A stretch of DNA of 64,000 bases, taken from positions 115,522-179,521 of the forward strand of contig JAFLCG010000014.1 in assembly GCA_017303635.1 (NCBI GenBank). Reading direction: 5' to 3'. The notes beneath the pieces are model-generated. The model was not told the DNA's origin and ran no database searches. It was given only the letters and a program-made list of their open reading frames with translations. Of this stretch, positions 9,036 to 17,822 are shown in pieces; the first letter of the stretch is position 1; each line of letters starts with the position of its first letter. A program made the position numbers and the translations under genes. The DNA is from Anaerolineae bacterium. Lineage in GTDB: Bacteria > Chloroflexota > Anaerolineae > Aggregatilineales > Phototrophicaceae.

Positions 9036-10031
9036 GTCGAGTTGAGCCAGTAATCGAGAGAATGTCGGAGAGGACTCCAAGAAAACGTAGCGGACTGGCG
9101 TAATGATAGTCTGCGTTCCACCAATACTCCGCAAATAACGCACGGCTTCTAGTACATCTCGGGATGAGATAATTATTGTCAAGGTGTACCAGTCATCCTG
9201 ACTTCCAGGTACATAAGTTCGGGCGAGGGTTGGTCCCTGCAATCCTTGCGTAGACGGACTCTGAGCTACTTTTGCAGCAATCAGATCGGGTTCAGAGCCG
9301 CGAATATTCGCTGTTACCTGATAATATCCGCGACCACTCACAGATGAATCAATCAATTCCGTTAGATTTTGAGCTACTTCCAGCATGCTCGAGTCTGCAA
9401 CTAACGATTTTTTGTTGCCAATCAGACACGCCTGAGATTGTATGATGATCCCGTCAGGGATGATTTTCAGATGGTTCTCTCGAAGCGTCGTTCCAGTTTG
9501 CGAAAGATCAACAATAATGTCCGCATAACCAATTACTGGCGCCGCTTCAATGGCTCCTTCTGAATTGACCAACGTGAAATGGTGCAATCCATGACGATGG
9601 AAAAATTCACGTGTCAGGGTAGGGTACTTGGTTGCTACTCGCAAGTTGCGCTTTTGTTTTTGGCGGAAATCCAGCGCCACGTCAACCAAATCAGCAAAGT
9701 TATCGACATCGATCCAGCTTTCCGGAACTGCAACCACTAATTCACAGTGGCCATATCCCAGTGAGTCATGAATTACGACAACATCTTCTGAGGGGTGTTC
9801 TCGAACCACATCGAGACCGGTGATACCAAAATGGGCAGTGCCATCGGTTACCTTGTAAAGAACATCCGTTACACGTTGGAACAATACATGTAAGTTGGGA
9901 ATTCCTTTAACAATACCGGTATATTGCCTTGGATTTGGCTTTTCAACGCGGAGGCCACAATCACGCAAAAAATCGAGAGTTGGTTCTGCGATTGCACCCT
10001 TACTTGGTAACGTCATTATAGCTGGTGTCAT
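9030..10031 (-). CDS. hisG: ATP phosphoribosyltransferase, long form
   Basis: The enzyme catalyses the first step of histidine synthesis, condensing ATP and PRPP. The N-terminal catalytic region has TLPSKGAIAEPTLDFL, the GITGLDVV segment and YADIIVDLSQTGTTLREN, which contains the PRPP-binding motif. At 333 aa it is longer than the short form (about 210 aa). Its last 75 residues (QGPTLARTYVPG, DDWYTLTIII, SIGGTQTIITPV) look like the HisG-C regulatory domain of the long form. A HisZ-type partner is encoded directly upstream with an ATGA overlap, an unusual combination. Confidence 0.9.
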   Translation of the reverse strand: MTPAIMTLPSKGAIAEPTLDFLRDCGLRVEKPNPRQYTGIVKGIPNLHVLFQRVTDVLYKVTDGTAHFGITGLDVVREHPSEDVVVIHDSLGYGHCELVVAVPESWIDVDNFADLVDVALDFRQKQKRNLRVATKYPTLTREFFHRHGLHHFTLVNSEGAIEAAPVIGYADIIVDLSQTGTTLRENHLKIIPDGIIIQSQACLIGNKKSLVADSSMLEVAQNLTELIDSSVSGRGYYQVTANIRGSEPDLIAAKVAQSPSTQGLQGPTLARTYVPGSQDDWYTLTIIISSRDVLEAVRYLRSIGGTQTIITPVRYVFLESSPTFSRLLAQLDL

Positions 10032-11437
10032 GCGCGATCAAATTCTTTCTGGAGAAGTGCGACCAGAGATTCGAAATCTTCATGGGAAAATATTCTTTGC
10101 CCAGAATCGCTGTTCAGTAATAGGCTCGCATTATCAACTAAAGTCAAGGTGTGCGACGATATTTCTACAGAATGCTCATCTCTTAAGCGCACTACGAATC
10201 CTCGACCCCGCAACATAGTCGCCCACTTGAATGCTTGCGGTGCATCCGCAGGAAGGTACTGAATATCTATTGAGAGTTGATTCTCATTGTCGGTTAACGA
10301 CTTAACCTCTAGAAGATTATCAACATTAAGCACAAAGCCAATTGCCGGGACCTTTTCCTCAGCACCCATAAGCTGAGCTAAATCATCATAACGACCGCCA
10401 CCACCTAGATGTGTGTTACTGTTGGAATCGTAAATATCAAAAACGATTCCTGTGTAATAGTCCCAAGCACGAACCAAACCGGGAGCGATAGTGAGTGTAT
10501 CATCTACAGGGATCTCAAACCCCTCAAGAGAAGAAACAATACCTTCCCAGTAACTGATCAATTGATGCGTATCATCTGTTCCTACTGTTTTGAGGACAGA
10601 TCTGATTTCGCGAAAGGCTTGTCTAGGTGGTGCCGATATGGCACAAAGAGACTTCAGGGTTGCGAGAACTGATGCTAGTTCAAGTCGCTTGGCAGAACGC
10701 TGCAATTTGTACTCTAATCGGCTAAAAATCTCCTCTTGGGAACGTGTTCCAGTATGGGTAACATTAGCCATAAATATCTGTTTGTTATTCAGCGACAGTG
10801 CCTGTGTATGCTTATCATCGGTTTTCGCGATAGGCTGGATGGTTTCTTCATCTCTTCTAAAACTAATATGATCATAGAGTTCAAGTAAATAATGGATTCC
10901 TTGCCCTGCGTTGTTAAGCACAGCAATGTTACCCAGAATAAATTGTTCAACTCGGCTATCCGCTATCCTTTCCCGAATAATCTGATGGAGGAGTGCTATA
11001 TTACCCAGTATCAATTTGCTCTGGAGAATGCCTATGTTCTTTAGTGAAGAGATGGCAGTGCCAATAACTTCAGCATCGATATGACTGCCTTGCGCTCCAA
11101 TAAACTCCCCGCCGATCTCATAATGCTCCCCAGCAATTATTCCAGGCTCCCTGCGAAAGACATTACCTGCAAATTGCCACCGAATCGGGTGTATTTTGCT
11201 TTCAGCCTGTACATATAGATTTACTGCCTGAGCTGTGAATTCTGGCCGCAATGCGTAATATTGTTTACCATCCTCAAAGGTATATAGGGACTGAAAAGCT
11301 CGATCGCCAGCCTTAAGTAGAAATAAGTCCGCTGATTCTATGATCGGCAATTCCAATGAGATGTAACCACATCGAAGCAGGTACTCTCTGACCTGGAAGG
11401 CTAATGTCTGCATACCCGAATTGGATCTGATTTCCAA
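10028..11437 (-). CDS. hisZ: HisZ-type ATP-PRT regulatory subunit (HisRS paralogue)
   Basis: This 469-aa protein has the class II tRNA-synthetase catalytic fold of HisRS. It shows ALRPEFTAQAV, a motif-2 region (QFAGNVFRREPG), WDYYTGIVFDIYD and motif 3 (GGGGRYDDLAQLMG ... AIGF). The motif-2 loop lacks the usual GR-REF sequence of an active HisRS. This and the ATGA overlap with hisG favour HisZ, the allosteric partner of HisG. It is longer than typical HisZ (about 390 aa) because it keeps a divergent C-terminal domain of about 90 residues. A true histidyl-tRNA synthetase is the alternative. Confidence 0.78.
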   Translation of the reverse strand: MEIRSNSGMQTLAFQVREYLLRCGYISLELPIIESADLFLLKAGDRAFQSLYTFEDGKQYYALRPEFTAQAVNLYVQAESKIHPIRWQFAGNVFRREPGIIAGEHYEIGGEFIGAQGSHIDAEVIGTAISSLKNIGILQSKLILGNIALLHQIIRERIADSRVEQFILGNIAVLNNAGQGIHYLLELYDHISFRRDEETIQPIAKTDDKHTQALSLNNKQIFMANVTHTGTRSQEEIFSRLEYKLQRSAKRLELASVLATLKSLCAISAPPRQAFREIRSVLKTVGTDDTHQLISYWEGIVSSLEGFEIPVDDTLTIAPGLVRAWDYYTGIVFDIYDSNSNTHLGGGGRYDDLAQLMGAEEKVPAIGFVLNVDNLLEVKSLTDNENQLSIDIQYLPADAPQAFKWATMLRGRGFVVRLRDEHSVEISSHTLTLVDNASLLLNSDSGQRIFSHEDFESLVALLQKEFDRA

Positions 11438-11570
11438 GACAACCTGCCCGAGATAAAGCTTAGTCGCAAGCGCAATGATAGCTGTCTTCGATTGCAGGGT
11501 GCAAGTGGCACTTGGAAGGCCGGAAGTGATTGGCGGGCTGTGCCAAGACAGTCTGGTTTTGGAACATTAC

Positions 11571-11599
11571 TTGTGGGCACTGTAGGGCGATGCTACACT
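11571..11599 (+). promoter_or_regulatory. Predicted promoter of two-component operon
   Basis: TTGTGG (11571-11576) and TACACT (11594-11599) are spaced by 17 bp, with transcription expected to start near 11606. It lies upstream of the response-regulator gene. Confidence 0.45.
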
Positions 11600-11636
11600 A
11601 AATTTGGTCCGTACTTAGGCACTAATGAGGGATTCC

Positions 11637-12335
11637 ATGAAGATATTGATTATGGATGATGAACAGGCCATACGTGACGCCCTGGGCAGAAAATTGCGCC
11701 GCGAAGGGTTCGAAGTTTTCTTATGCGCTGAAGGTATTGAAGCTCTTCGCACATTTCATGCCGAAAGACCCAATCTAGTTATCCTTGATATTGTCATACC
11801 GGGTGGCATGGATGGTTTAACCGTTTGCAAAAGAATCCGAGAAGTTACTTTGACACCTATCATGATGTTATCGGCACAGGCTGTAACTGAGGAGGATATT
11901 GTCGAAGGTCTAAACGCCGGGGCAGACGAATACCTAATAAAGCCGGTACGTTTAAATGAATTCGTTGCTCGAATCCAGGCAATTCTGCGGCGGGCACAGG
12001 TCAATTCACAAGAAACTGAGGTCAATTACAATGATGGCTATTTGAGTGTGGATGTGCAGCGCCGTCAGGTCCACGTCAATGGCCGGCAAGTACACTTAAC
12101 ACCGACTGAATTCAAACTTCTTTCAGTATTAATGAATAATGCTGGGCGTGTGGTAAATCAACGCGATTTACTTGAGCAGGTATGGGGAAGAGAGTACATG
12201 GACGATTTATATTACCCACGGGTGTATATCAGTCAGCTTCGTCACAAAATAGAGCCAGATGCGGCTAATCCGATATACATTTTGACGGAACATCGTATCG
12301 GATATCGTTTTGAAAAGCGACATCAGAAGGTTTAA
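11637..12335 (+). CDS. OmpR-family response regulator
   Basis: This is a DNA-binding response regulator of 232 aa. The receiver domain has the acidic pocket MDDE, the phospho-acceptor Asp51 in LVILDIV, the conserved Ser/Thr in MMLSAQ and Lys in EYLIKPV. A winged-helix trans_reg_C domain follows (LTPTEFKLLSVLM ... GYRFEK). The ATG at 11637 is chosen over an in-frame ATG 12 bp upstream, because GAGGG lies 5 nt before it. The partner is presumably the sensor kinase encoded 17 bp downstream. The signal and target genes are unknown. Confidence 0.92.
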   Translation: MKILIMDDEQAIRDALGRKLRREGFEVFLCAEGIEALRTFHAERPNLVILDIVIPGGMDGLTVCKRIREVTLTPIMMLSAQAVTEEDIVEGLNAGADEYLIKPVRLNEFVARIQAILRRAQVNSQETEVNYNDGYLSVDVQRRQVHVNGRQVHLTPTEFKLLSVLMNNAGRVVNQRDLLEQVWGREYMDDLYYPRVYISQLRHKIEPDAANPIYILTEHRIGYRFEKRHQKV

Positions 12336-12352
12336 CTGGAACATGATAGCTT

Positions 12353-14488
12353 ATGGAGCTTGAAGTTTTTGCATTAGTCCTCAATGGTTTATGTAATGTC
12401 TTTAGCTTAACCTCTGTTCTATTACTGGTTTGGTACAACTGGAAAAATGGGACCATCCAGATATTTGCTCTATTAACTATATTTGTATCAATATGGAATT
12501 TAAGTGCGCTACTTTATGAATTAGAAAATGCTGCTCTATTTTTGGGTGGAACAACCTTAATTCGAGTGTTTTCTCAGCTAGGATTTGTGGGTTCAGTATT
12601 TGCACTTTACGCTTTAACACTAAGTTTAGTCAGATTATTTTCTTTTCCCTTGAAACTTCTTTCGTTTTTTAGTTTTCTCGTCCTAGCTAGCTTTCAGGCT
12701 ATTCTTATTTTTGCTGCATCAAGCTCAGAAGTTTCGCGTCTTCCTGCAAATGAACTGTATTTGGTTATTGGCGCGATTATATTATTTATAGTCATTCGTT
12801 ATCGCCATCGAATTGATTCTACGGCACTTCAGACTTTAATTATTACCTTCGTTCTGGGTCAAAGTGCTGCTTTTTTCAATCCACGGGTTGGCGCTTCCAC
12901 ATTCTCTCTCTTGCTATGTTCATTTTCAGCAGGAGGAATTGGCTTAGCTCTATTATGGAGAGAATTGGTTGGCCCCCTGCGAGACCGTCAAACACAAATA
13001 TTGAACGTCCGAGAATTGGCTCAATCTCTTTCTGAGAATATTGAACTCGACAACCTGTTATCTGAAATCATGATTCAAGCAACGAAATGGTTAAAGGCAG
13101 ATGCAGCTGCAGTATTCTTGAAATTTGGGCATGATAGCTACAGAATGGTCAGTTCACTGGACCTTCCCATTATCGACAAAGAATTTGAGGTAAGGATTGG
13201 TGAAGGCATAGTTGGTAAAACGATGCAAACTAACAAAACACTGATCCTTGAAGCATCTGACACTAGTTTTAAACAGATGGTATCAACCTCATTCCCAAAT
13301 GGTCATGAGGTATTTGGATCCATCATGACTTCGCCCCTTACTAATCAACATCAAGTAATCGGTGCTGTATCCGTTATCAGTAATAATCAAGGAAAGTTAT
13401 TCTCACAGGAAGATCGTATGTTGCTGGAGATTCTGGCGTCAGAGACTTCAATCGGGGTAGCCTATAGTCAAATCACAAATGAAATTGAGAGTTCACGACA
13501 CAATCTCGAGAATGTTCTTGATGCAATCGATAGTCCAATTGTAACTGTTAATGAACGAGGGGAAATTCAGTATGCTAACAGGGTAGCTAGAGATCTAGCA
13601 AGCAAGAACCACTCATTGGTTCCAACTGATTGGAAAGCTGCCAGTGTGCGCTTGAAGTGGTATGAACAACATATAGATGATGTTTACTACAATTGCCAAA
13701 GCATTCATCTCGAAGGGCGGTTCCCGCCAGAGTGGTTAATTGTTTATGTTGACATCACCCGTGAAAAACAAATGTCGGCATTGCGAGATGATGTAATCCG
13801 ACTAACCAGTCATGACATCAAGAATCCATTGCAAGCCGCAATGGCTAATCTAGAGTTACTCCAAGAGGACTTGGCAAATACCAATAATCCAGACATCATC
13901 ACTTCTCTAAGCGATCTTAATAATCAACTCAACCGAATTGAAAGAATCAGCAACACTATTCTTAGTTCCGGTCGCGAACAAATTCACACCCAGTGTTCAG
14001 TGACTAATCTGCTAACTGAATCCATCCAGGAAGCTAAAACTCATCTTCGCGAACCCAAACACATTTTGCATTTGTTAGTCCGCGATAAACATGTATATGT
14101 AACTGGTTCAGCCGAACAATTAAAAAGGGCTTTTGTAAATTTGATTGATAATGCCATCAAGTATAGTCCTAGTGGTACCACGGTCCGTGTTGTATCCTAT
14201 TTGGAGAACGGTGAGAATATTGTTGAAGTACATGATGAAGGTATTGGAATTCCCTTATCAATTCAGCACTATGTATTCAGACCATTCTTCCGAGGGCATG
14301 AATATGGACAAGACACTCACAGCGCTGTTGGAAGCGGAGTTGGCCTCAACATTGTTAAAAGTGTCATCGAAAACCATAGGGGACGAATATGGTTCGAAAG
14401 TGTAGAAACGCGTGGTAGCACATTCTTTATCGCATTGCCTGTAGCAACGAACGCGGACCATCTAGAAAACATCGAGACTGAAATCTAA
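12353..14488 (+). CDS. Membrane sensor histidine kinase (7TM-GAF-HisKA)
   Basis: This is the 711-aa partner of the preceding response regulator. About seven hydrophobic segments fill residues 1-210, like the 7TM sensing module of many histidine kinases. A GAF-type domain follows at about 225-385 and a short PAS-like region at about 385-475. The HisKA dimerisation domain has the phospho-acceptor His (about residue 487) in SHDIKNPL. The ATPase domain carries NLIDNAIKYS (N box), DEGIGIP (G1) and GSGVGLNIV (G2). It is therefore expected to be active. The stop overlaps the start of the next gene by one base. Confidence 0.92.
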   Translation: MELEVFALVLNGLCNVFSLTSVLLLVWYNWKNGTIQIFALLTIFVSIWNLSALLYELENAALFLGGTTLIRVFSQLGFVGSVFALYALTLSLVRLFSFPLKLLSFFSFLVLASFQAILIFAASSSEVSRLPANELYLVIGAIILFIVIRYRHRIDSTALQTLIITFVLGQSAAFFNPRVGASTFSLLLCSFSAGGIGLALLWRELVGPLRDRQTQILNVRELAQSLSENIELDNLLSEIMIQATKWLKADAAAVFLKFGHDSYRMVSSLDLPIIDKEFEVRIGEGIVGKTMQTNKTLILEASDTSFKQMVSTSFPNGHEVFGSIMTSPLTNQHQVIGAVSVISNNQGKLFSQEDRMLLEILASETSIGVAYSQITNEIESSRHNLENVLDAIDSPIVTVNERGEIQYANRVARDLASKNHSLVPTDWKAASVRLKWYEQHIDDVYYNCQSIHLEGRFPPEWLIVYVDITREKQMSALRDDVIRLTSHDIKNPLQAAMANLELLQEDLANTNNPDIITSLSDLNNQLNRIERISNTILSSGREQIHTQCSVTNLLTESIQEAKTHLREPKHILHLLVRDKHVYVTGSAEQLKRAFVNLIDNAIKYSPSGTTVRVVSYLENGENIVEVHDEGIGIPLSIQHYVFRPFFRGHEYGQDTHSAVGSGVGLNIVKSVIENHRGRIWFESVETRGSTFFIALPVATNADHLENIETEI

Positions 14489-15450
14489 TGAAAGCCTTCA
14501 CATCATTTTGCAACGCCTGCATAACCGTTTTGGTCTTATATATTGCATTGAATCCACATTCGAATTACTTATTTGCACAGGATCACACTCCAACACCTGA
14601 ATCTCCCAGCGGGCAAGAAGGGTTTCAGCAGGCAGATCTCTCTACTGTTACTGGAAATATTCAACGTCCAAACGGTATGTTATGGCACGATGGGACCCTA
14701 TTCACATCCTGTACCGGTGACTGGACACTGTATCGGATCGATCCTGATAGTGGCGAAACAATCGCCTATATATACGGTATCAAAAACGCGAACACAATGT
14801 TTGCAGAGGGATCTGATAATCAAATCACGCTCTGGATTCCGGATTTTCAATCAAGCAATCTTGTAAAGATACAGAACGGTCAGATGTCAGTAGCAGGGCA
14901 AATAGATACACCATGGGGTATTGCACTTCTAGATGATGAGAATTTTATCGTCACCTCATCACGAGGTAATTCACTCAACCTTGTTGCGCGCGATGGAACT
15001 GTTAAAGAAATTATTAGCAATCTTCGGTCGCCCACGGGAGTGACGATTGACGATTCCTCTATCTACATTGCTAATTCCGGAAGTGCTCGCCGCGCTATTG
15101 AATGGTTTGCCAAAGAAGATATCTCCGCATCAAACAATGTGCTTGAAGCAGACTCAGAAGATCGAGTGTTAGTAAGCGGTGTTCAAAATGTAACCAATTT
15201 GGTCATGGGGCCCGACAATCTACTCTACATGGCTTATGCGCTAGGTACTCGAGGGGTCGTAGGTCGAGTAGATCCTCTGCAGTGTATTGAAAATGGGGGC
15301 TGTACGAACCGCGATGTGGAAATTGTACTTTATACTGAACTAGCAGCGCCGCTAGCCGGCCTAACAATTACCGAAGAGTTGCGTCTATTTATTCACACGG
15401 CCTTCAGCCCGGATATCTACTCCATTCAGTTAGACAAGATTGATGGATAG
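14488..15450 (+). CDS. Secreted NHL/SMP-30-like beta-propeller
   Basis: The 320-aa product has an N-terminal signal peptide (cleavage likely after LFAQ) and a short Thr/Pro linker. It continues with repeated units such as GNIQRPNGMLWHDGTL, TPWGIALLDDENF and LRSPTGVTIDDSSIYIAN. These resemble NHL or gluconolactonase/SMP-30 propeller blades. It is probably periplasmic or surface-exposed. It is translationally coupled to the sensor kinase gene, which suggests an accessory sensing or binding role. No catalytic residues can be assigned with certainty. Confidence 0.65.
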   Translation: MKAFTSFCNACITVLVLYIALNPHSNYLFAQDHTPTPESPSGQEGFQQADLSTVTGNIQRPNGMLWHDGTLFTSCTGDWTLYRIDPDSGETIAYIYGIKNANTMFAEGSDNQITLWIPDFQSSNLVKIQNGQMSVAGQIDTPWGIALLDDENFIVTSSRGNSLNLVARDGTVKEIISNLRSPTGVTIDDSSIYIANSGSARRAIEWFAKEDISASNNVLEADSEDRVLVSGVQNVTNLVMGPDNLLYMAYALGTRGVVGRVDPLQCIENGGCTNRDVEIVLYTELAAPLAGLTITEELRLFIHTAFSPDIYSIQLDKIDG

Positions 15451-15486
15451 GGAGAGAAGGGATCCAGAAACAAGCGTCATACCCAG

Positions 15487-15520
15487 GTGATGGCAATCGA
15501 TAATTATCGATTGCCATCAC
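15487..15520. terminator. Perfect 34-bp palindrome at permease 3' end
   Basis: A perfect self-complementary sequence (half-site GTGATGGCAATCGATAA) covers the last codons and the stop of the leftward permease gene. It has no U-run, so it may be a terminator, an mRNA 3' stabiliser or a protein-binding site. Confidence 0.6.
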
Positions 15521-16409
15521 GATGCCGTTGAAGACGCAACTCTAGTGTATAGGCTATCGCAGACAAGATAATCGTCATATTCGCATACAGAAAAGAGAGT
15601 ACAAGCAAACTTTCTGTGTATCGAAAGTTGTTGCTATAGTATTGCCGAGTTAATTGAGAGATTTCAGGAACAGCAACTACTACAGCAAGTGAGGTATCCT
15701 TCAAAAGGAAAACAAAGTTATTCACCAACGCAGGAAGAACATTTCTTATCGCTTGAGGAAGAACGATATGCCACATGCCCTGGAAATAATTCATCCCAAG
15801 AGACCTTGCAGCCTCCATCTGTCCTTTACCAATACTTTCTATACCTGCTCTAAATACCTCTGACATAAAAGCCGCATAAGTCATAGCGAAGGCGAGAACA
15901 ATACGTATTGATTCATCTATATCTCGCGTACGTAAGGATGTATCTGCTATGCGTTCTTCTGGAATTCCAACGAGGCGTTGCAAAAAGTCATCAAGAAAAG
16001 GGATCGGGGGAAGAGATCCAGTTTCACGCCCTCCAGAAATCAGGTTCACTATGGCTGGAGTTATTACAAATGAGAATATGAGAATAATGACTAATAAAGG
16101 CAATCCGCGAAATAGTTCCACATAAAATGTAGAAATATTGTAAATTAACATGTTCTTGGATATTCGACCAAAAGCTATAACTAACCCAATCAGAAGCGCT
16201 AGTGCAAATGACCACATGGTTAATTGGAACGTCATTCCAATTCCAGGAAATATAAAGTCGGCAGATGCCCGGATTTCCGGATTCGCAAGAATTTGAATCA
16301 GAATTAAAAGGTCGAATAATAAAAAGGCAATCAACCAGGATCTACGACCCAAGAGGCGTTTAATAAAATGACCTAAATCAAGAATTTGAGGTGATGATGT
16401 TACTGCCAC
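15504..16409 (-). CDS. Polar amino-acid ABC transporter permease
   Basis: This 301-aa inner-membrane permease is of the His/Glu/Gln/opine family. The EAA loop that contacts the ATPase is EAARSLGMNYFQGMWHIVLP near residue 210. Several transmembrane helices are visible, including SWLIAFLLFDLLILIQIL near the N-terminus and LFRGLPLLVIILIFSFVI. A charged insert (about residues 130-165) separates two helices and is longer than in typical family members. No ATPase or binding-protein gene is adjacent, so its partners must be encoded elsewhere. A palindrome overlaps its stop. Confidence 0.88.
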   Translation of the reverse strand: MAVTSSPQILDLGHFIKRLLGRRSWLIAFLLFDLLILIQILANPEIRASADFIFPGIGMTFQLTMWSFALALLIGLVIAFGRISKNMLIYNISTFYVELFRGLPLLVIILIFSFVITPAIVNLISGGRETGSLPPIPFLDDFLQRLVGIPEERIADTSLRTRDIDESIRIVLAFAMTYAAFMSEVFRAGIESIGKGQMEAARSLGMNYFQGMWHIVLPQAIRNVLPALVNNFVFLLKDTSLAVVVAVPEISQLTRQYYSNNFRYTESLLVLSFLYANMTIILSAIAYTLELRLQRHRDGNR

Positions 16410-16480
16410 GAGATAACCTTTGCAGGTTCGAATTAGGATAAATACACTTTCAAAAAGCCGCTGAATTCAGAGTTTATGCC

Positions 16481-17575
16481 CTAAAGAGTGTCAACAAAAG
16501 GCGAACCGTCAAATGATAGGTGGCGCTCAATTAAGCGTTCTTTTTCAGCCCGCCTCAGTCGCTTTAGGTGCAGTTCTGCTTTAGTGGCCGCGGCACGATC
16601 CGTAAACAACCAAGCCCCTTGAAAAAGAACGGGGCGACGACTAGCTGTGTAAGATGCACCTTTTCCTGTATTGTGTTGTTTTATTCTCCGCACAGGATTG
16701 TTGGAAATACCTGTATAGAGTGTTCCATCGGCACACTTTACCACATAAAGGTACCACTGATTTAGCTTTTGCAATACGTATGCAAATCGACTATCGTTTC
16801 GTTCAAAGGCGACTATTTTGTAACCGTTAGAAAAGCATGCCATCAAAGAATCTCGTAGCGCGAACCGCCACTGTGTTGCAATGCTCGGCAATTCTACTCG
16901 AAGCTTGTTAATGTCTGGCGGAATCTGAATCGTCAACAAAGGATTCTCGGAAAAAGATATTTCCGAATTAATCCGAGGAACTCTAGTGGTATCACTCATT
17001 TCTAGAAGAGGAATGGCGCTTTGAGCAACTACTGAGTATTTATCTGGAGTGGTACCCTTAAGCTTCCATTCAACTTCCAGACGATCTGACGGAATTCCCT
17101 TGTTCAAAGAATCGGTCATCGGACCATAAAAATCAACATGGTACCGTTCAGCACTCACACCCAGTATGCAAAAGTTAAAATATGCATTCTTCGCCTGTAA
17201 TGGGTCGAATGTCCAGGCAATTGCTGTATAGTTCTGCTCAGCCGCCAATAGGCGCTGTTCTTGTTTTAACTGTAAACCTATTCCCAGACTCTGGTATTCT
17301 CTGTGGACGGCTGTCATATATGACCATAACCGATTGCGATCTCTAGTTGGAATACCGACGGAAACCCCCACTAAAATATTGCCATCAAAAGCTCCCAGGA
17401 TTGATCCACCGATATGTACAAGCGAAGTCAGCAAACTAGGAGGTATACAATCTACATCAGTCATCCCCCATACCTGCCGTTCAAGTAAAGGGATCTGTTG
17501 AATATCTGATGTTACTGTAATGCTGCGATATTGGATATTGGATGAAGAAGTGCTCAAATCACTTACCCAACGCAT
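16481..17575 (-). CDS. GNAT acetyltransferase / GIY-YIG nuclease fusion
   Basis: The 364-aa product joins two unrelated domains. Residues about 20-235 match the COG3375-type GNAT-like family: VWGMTDVDCIPPSLL, GGSILGAFDGNILVG, TFDPLQAKNAYFNF, DFYGPM. Residues about 270-350 are a UPF0213/YhbQ-type GIY-YIG domain: WYLYVVKCADGTLYTGIS, RRIKQHN, GKGASYT, RRPV. In that domain the catalytic Tyr, Arg and a glutamate (in TKAELHLK) are present. Substrate and DNA target are unknown. The frame is continuous with no sign of a stop between the domains. The start overlaps the upstream small membrane-protein gene by 17 bp. Confidence 0.8.
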   Translation of the reverse strand: MRWVSDLSTSSSNIQYRSITVTSDIQQIPLLERQVWGMTDVDCIPPSLLTSLVHIGGSILGAFDGNILVGVSVGIPTRDRNRLWSYMTAVHREYQSLGIGLQLKQEQRLLAAEQNYTAIAWTFDPLQAKNAYFNFCILGVSAERYHVDFYGPMTDSLNKGIPSDRLEVEWKLKGTTPDKYSVVAQSAIPLLEMSDTTRVPRINSEISFSENPLLTIQIPPDINKLRVELPSIATQWRFALRDSLMACFSNGYKIVAFERNDSRFAYVLQKLNQWYLYVVKCADGTLYTGISNNPVRRIKQHNTGKGASYTASRRPVLFQGAWLFTDRAAATKAELHLKRLRRAEKERLIERHLSFDGSPFVDTL

Positions 17576-17822
17576 CAGAGACGAGCAATCCAGTCAACGC
17601 AATCAAGGTGCCAATACTTTGCCCAACAAAGCCAATTAGATTGAGGGTAGGGGATGGAGCAATGTAGTCAATTAGCTGACATACAAATCCAATTGAGGTG
17701 ATCACTATCCCCAATATTACGGGCATTCCTCTGCGTTTGGCTATAGACTCTGAAACTATTGCAATAAGCCGTGACAACATTGGAGAACGGTCAATAACCT
17801 TGAACATGTTTATTCGGCCCAT
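17559..17822 (-). CDS. Small membrane protein
   Basis: This 87-aa protein has two hydrophobic segments (residues about 34-52 and 60-82) after a basic N-terminus. It overlaps hflX (13 bp) and the GNAT/GIY-YIG gene (17 bp), so the three are very likely co-translated. I do not recognise the family. A shorter version starting at the second Met (MFKV) is possible. Confidence 0.6.
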   Translation of the reverse strand: MGRINMFKVIDRSPMLSRLIAIVSESIAKRRGMPVILGIVITSIGFVCQLIDYIAPSPTLNLIGFVGQSIGTLIALTGLLVSDALGK

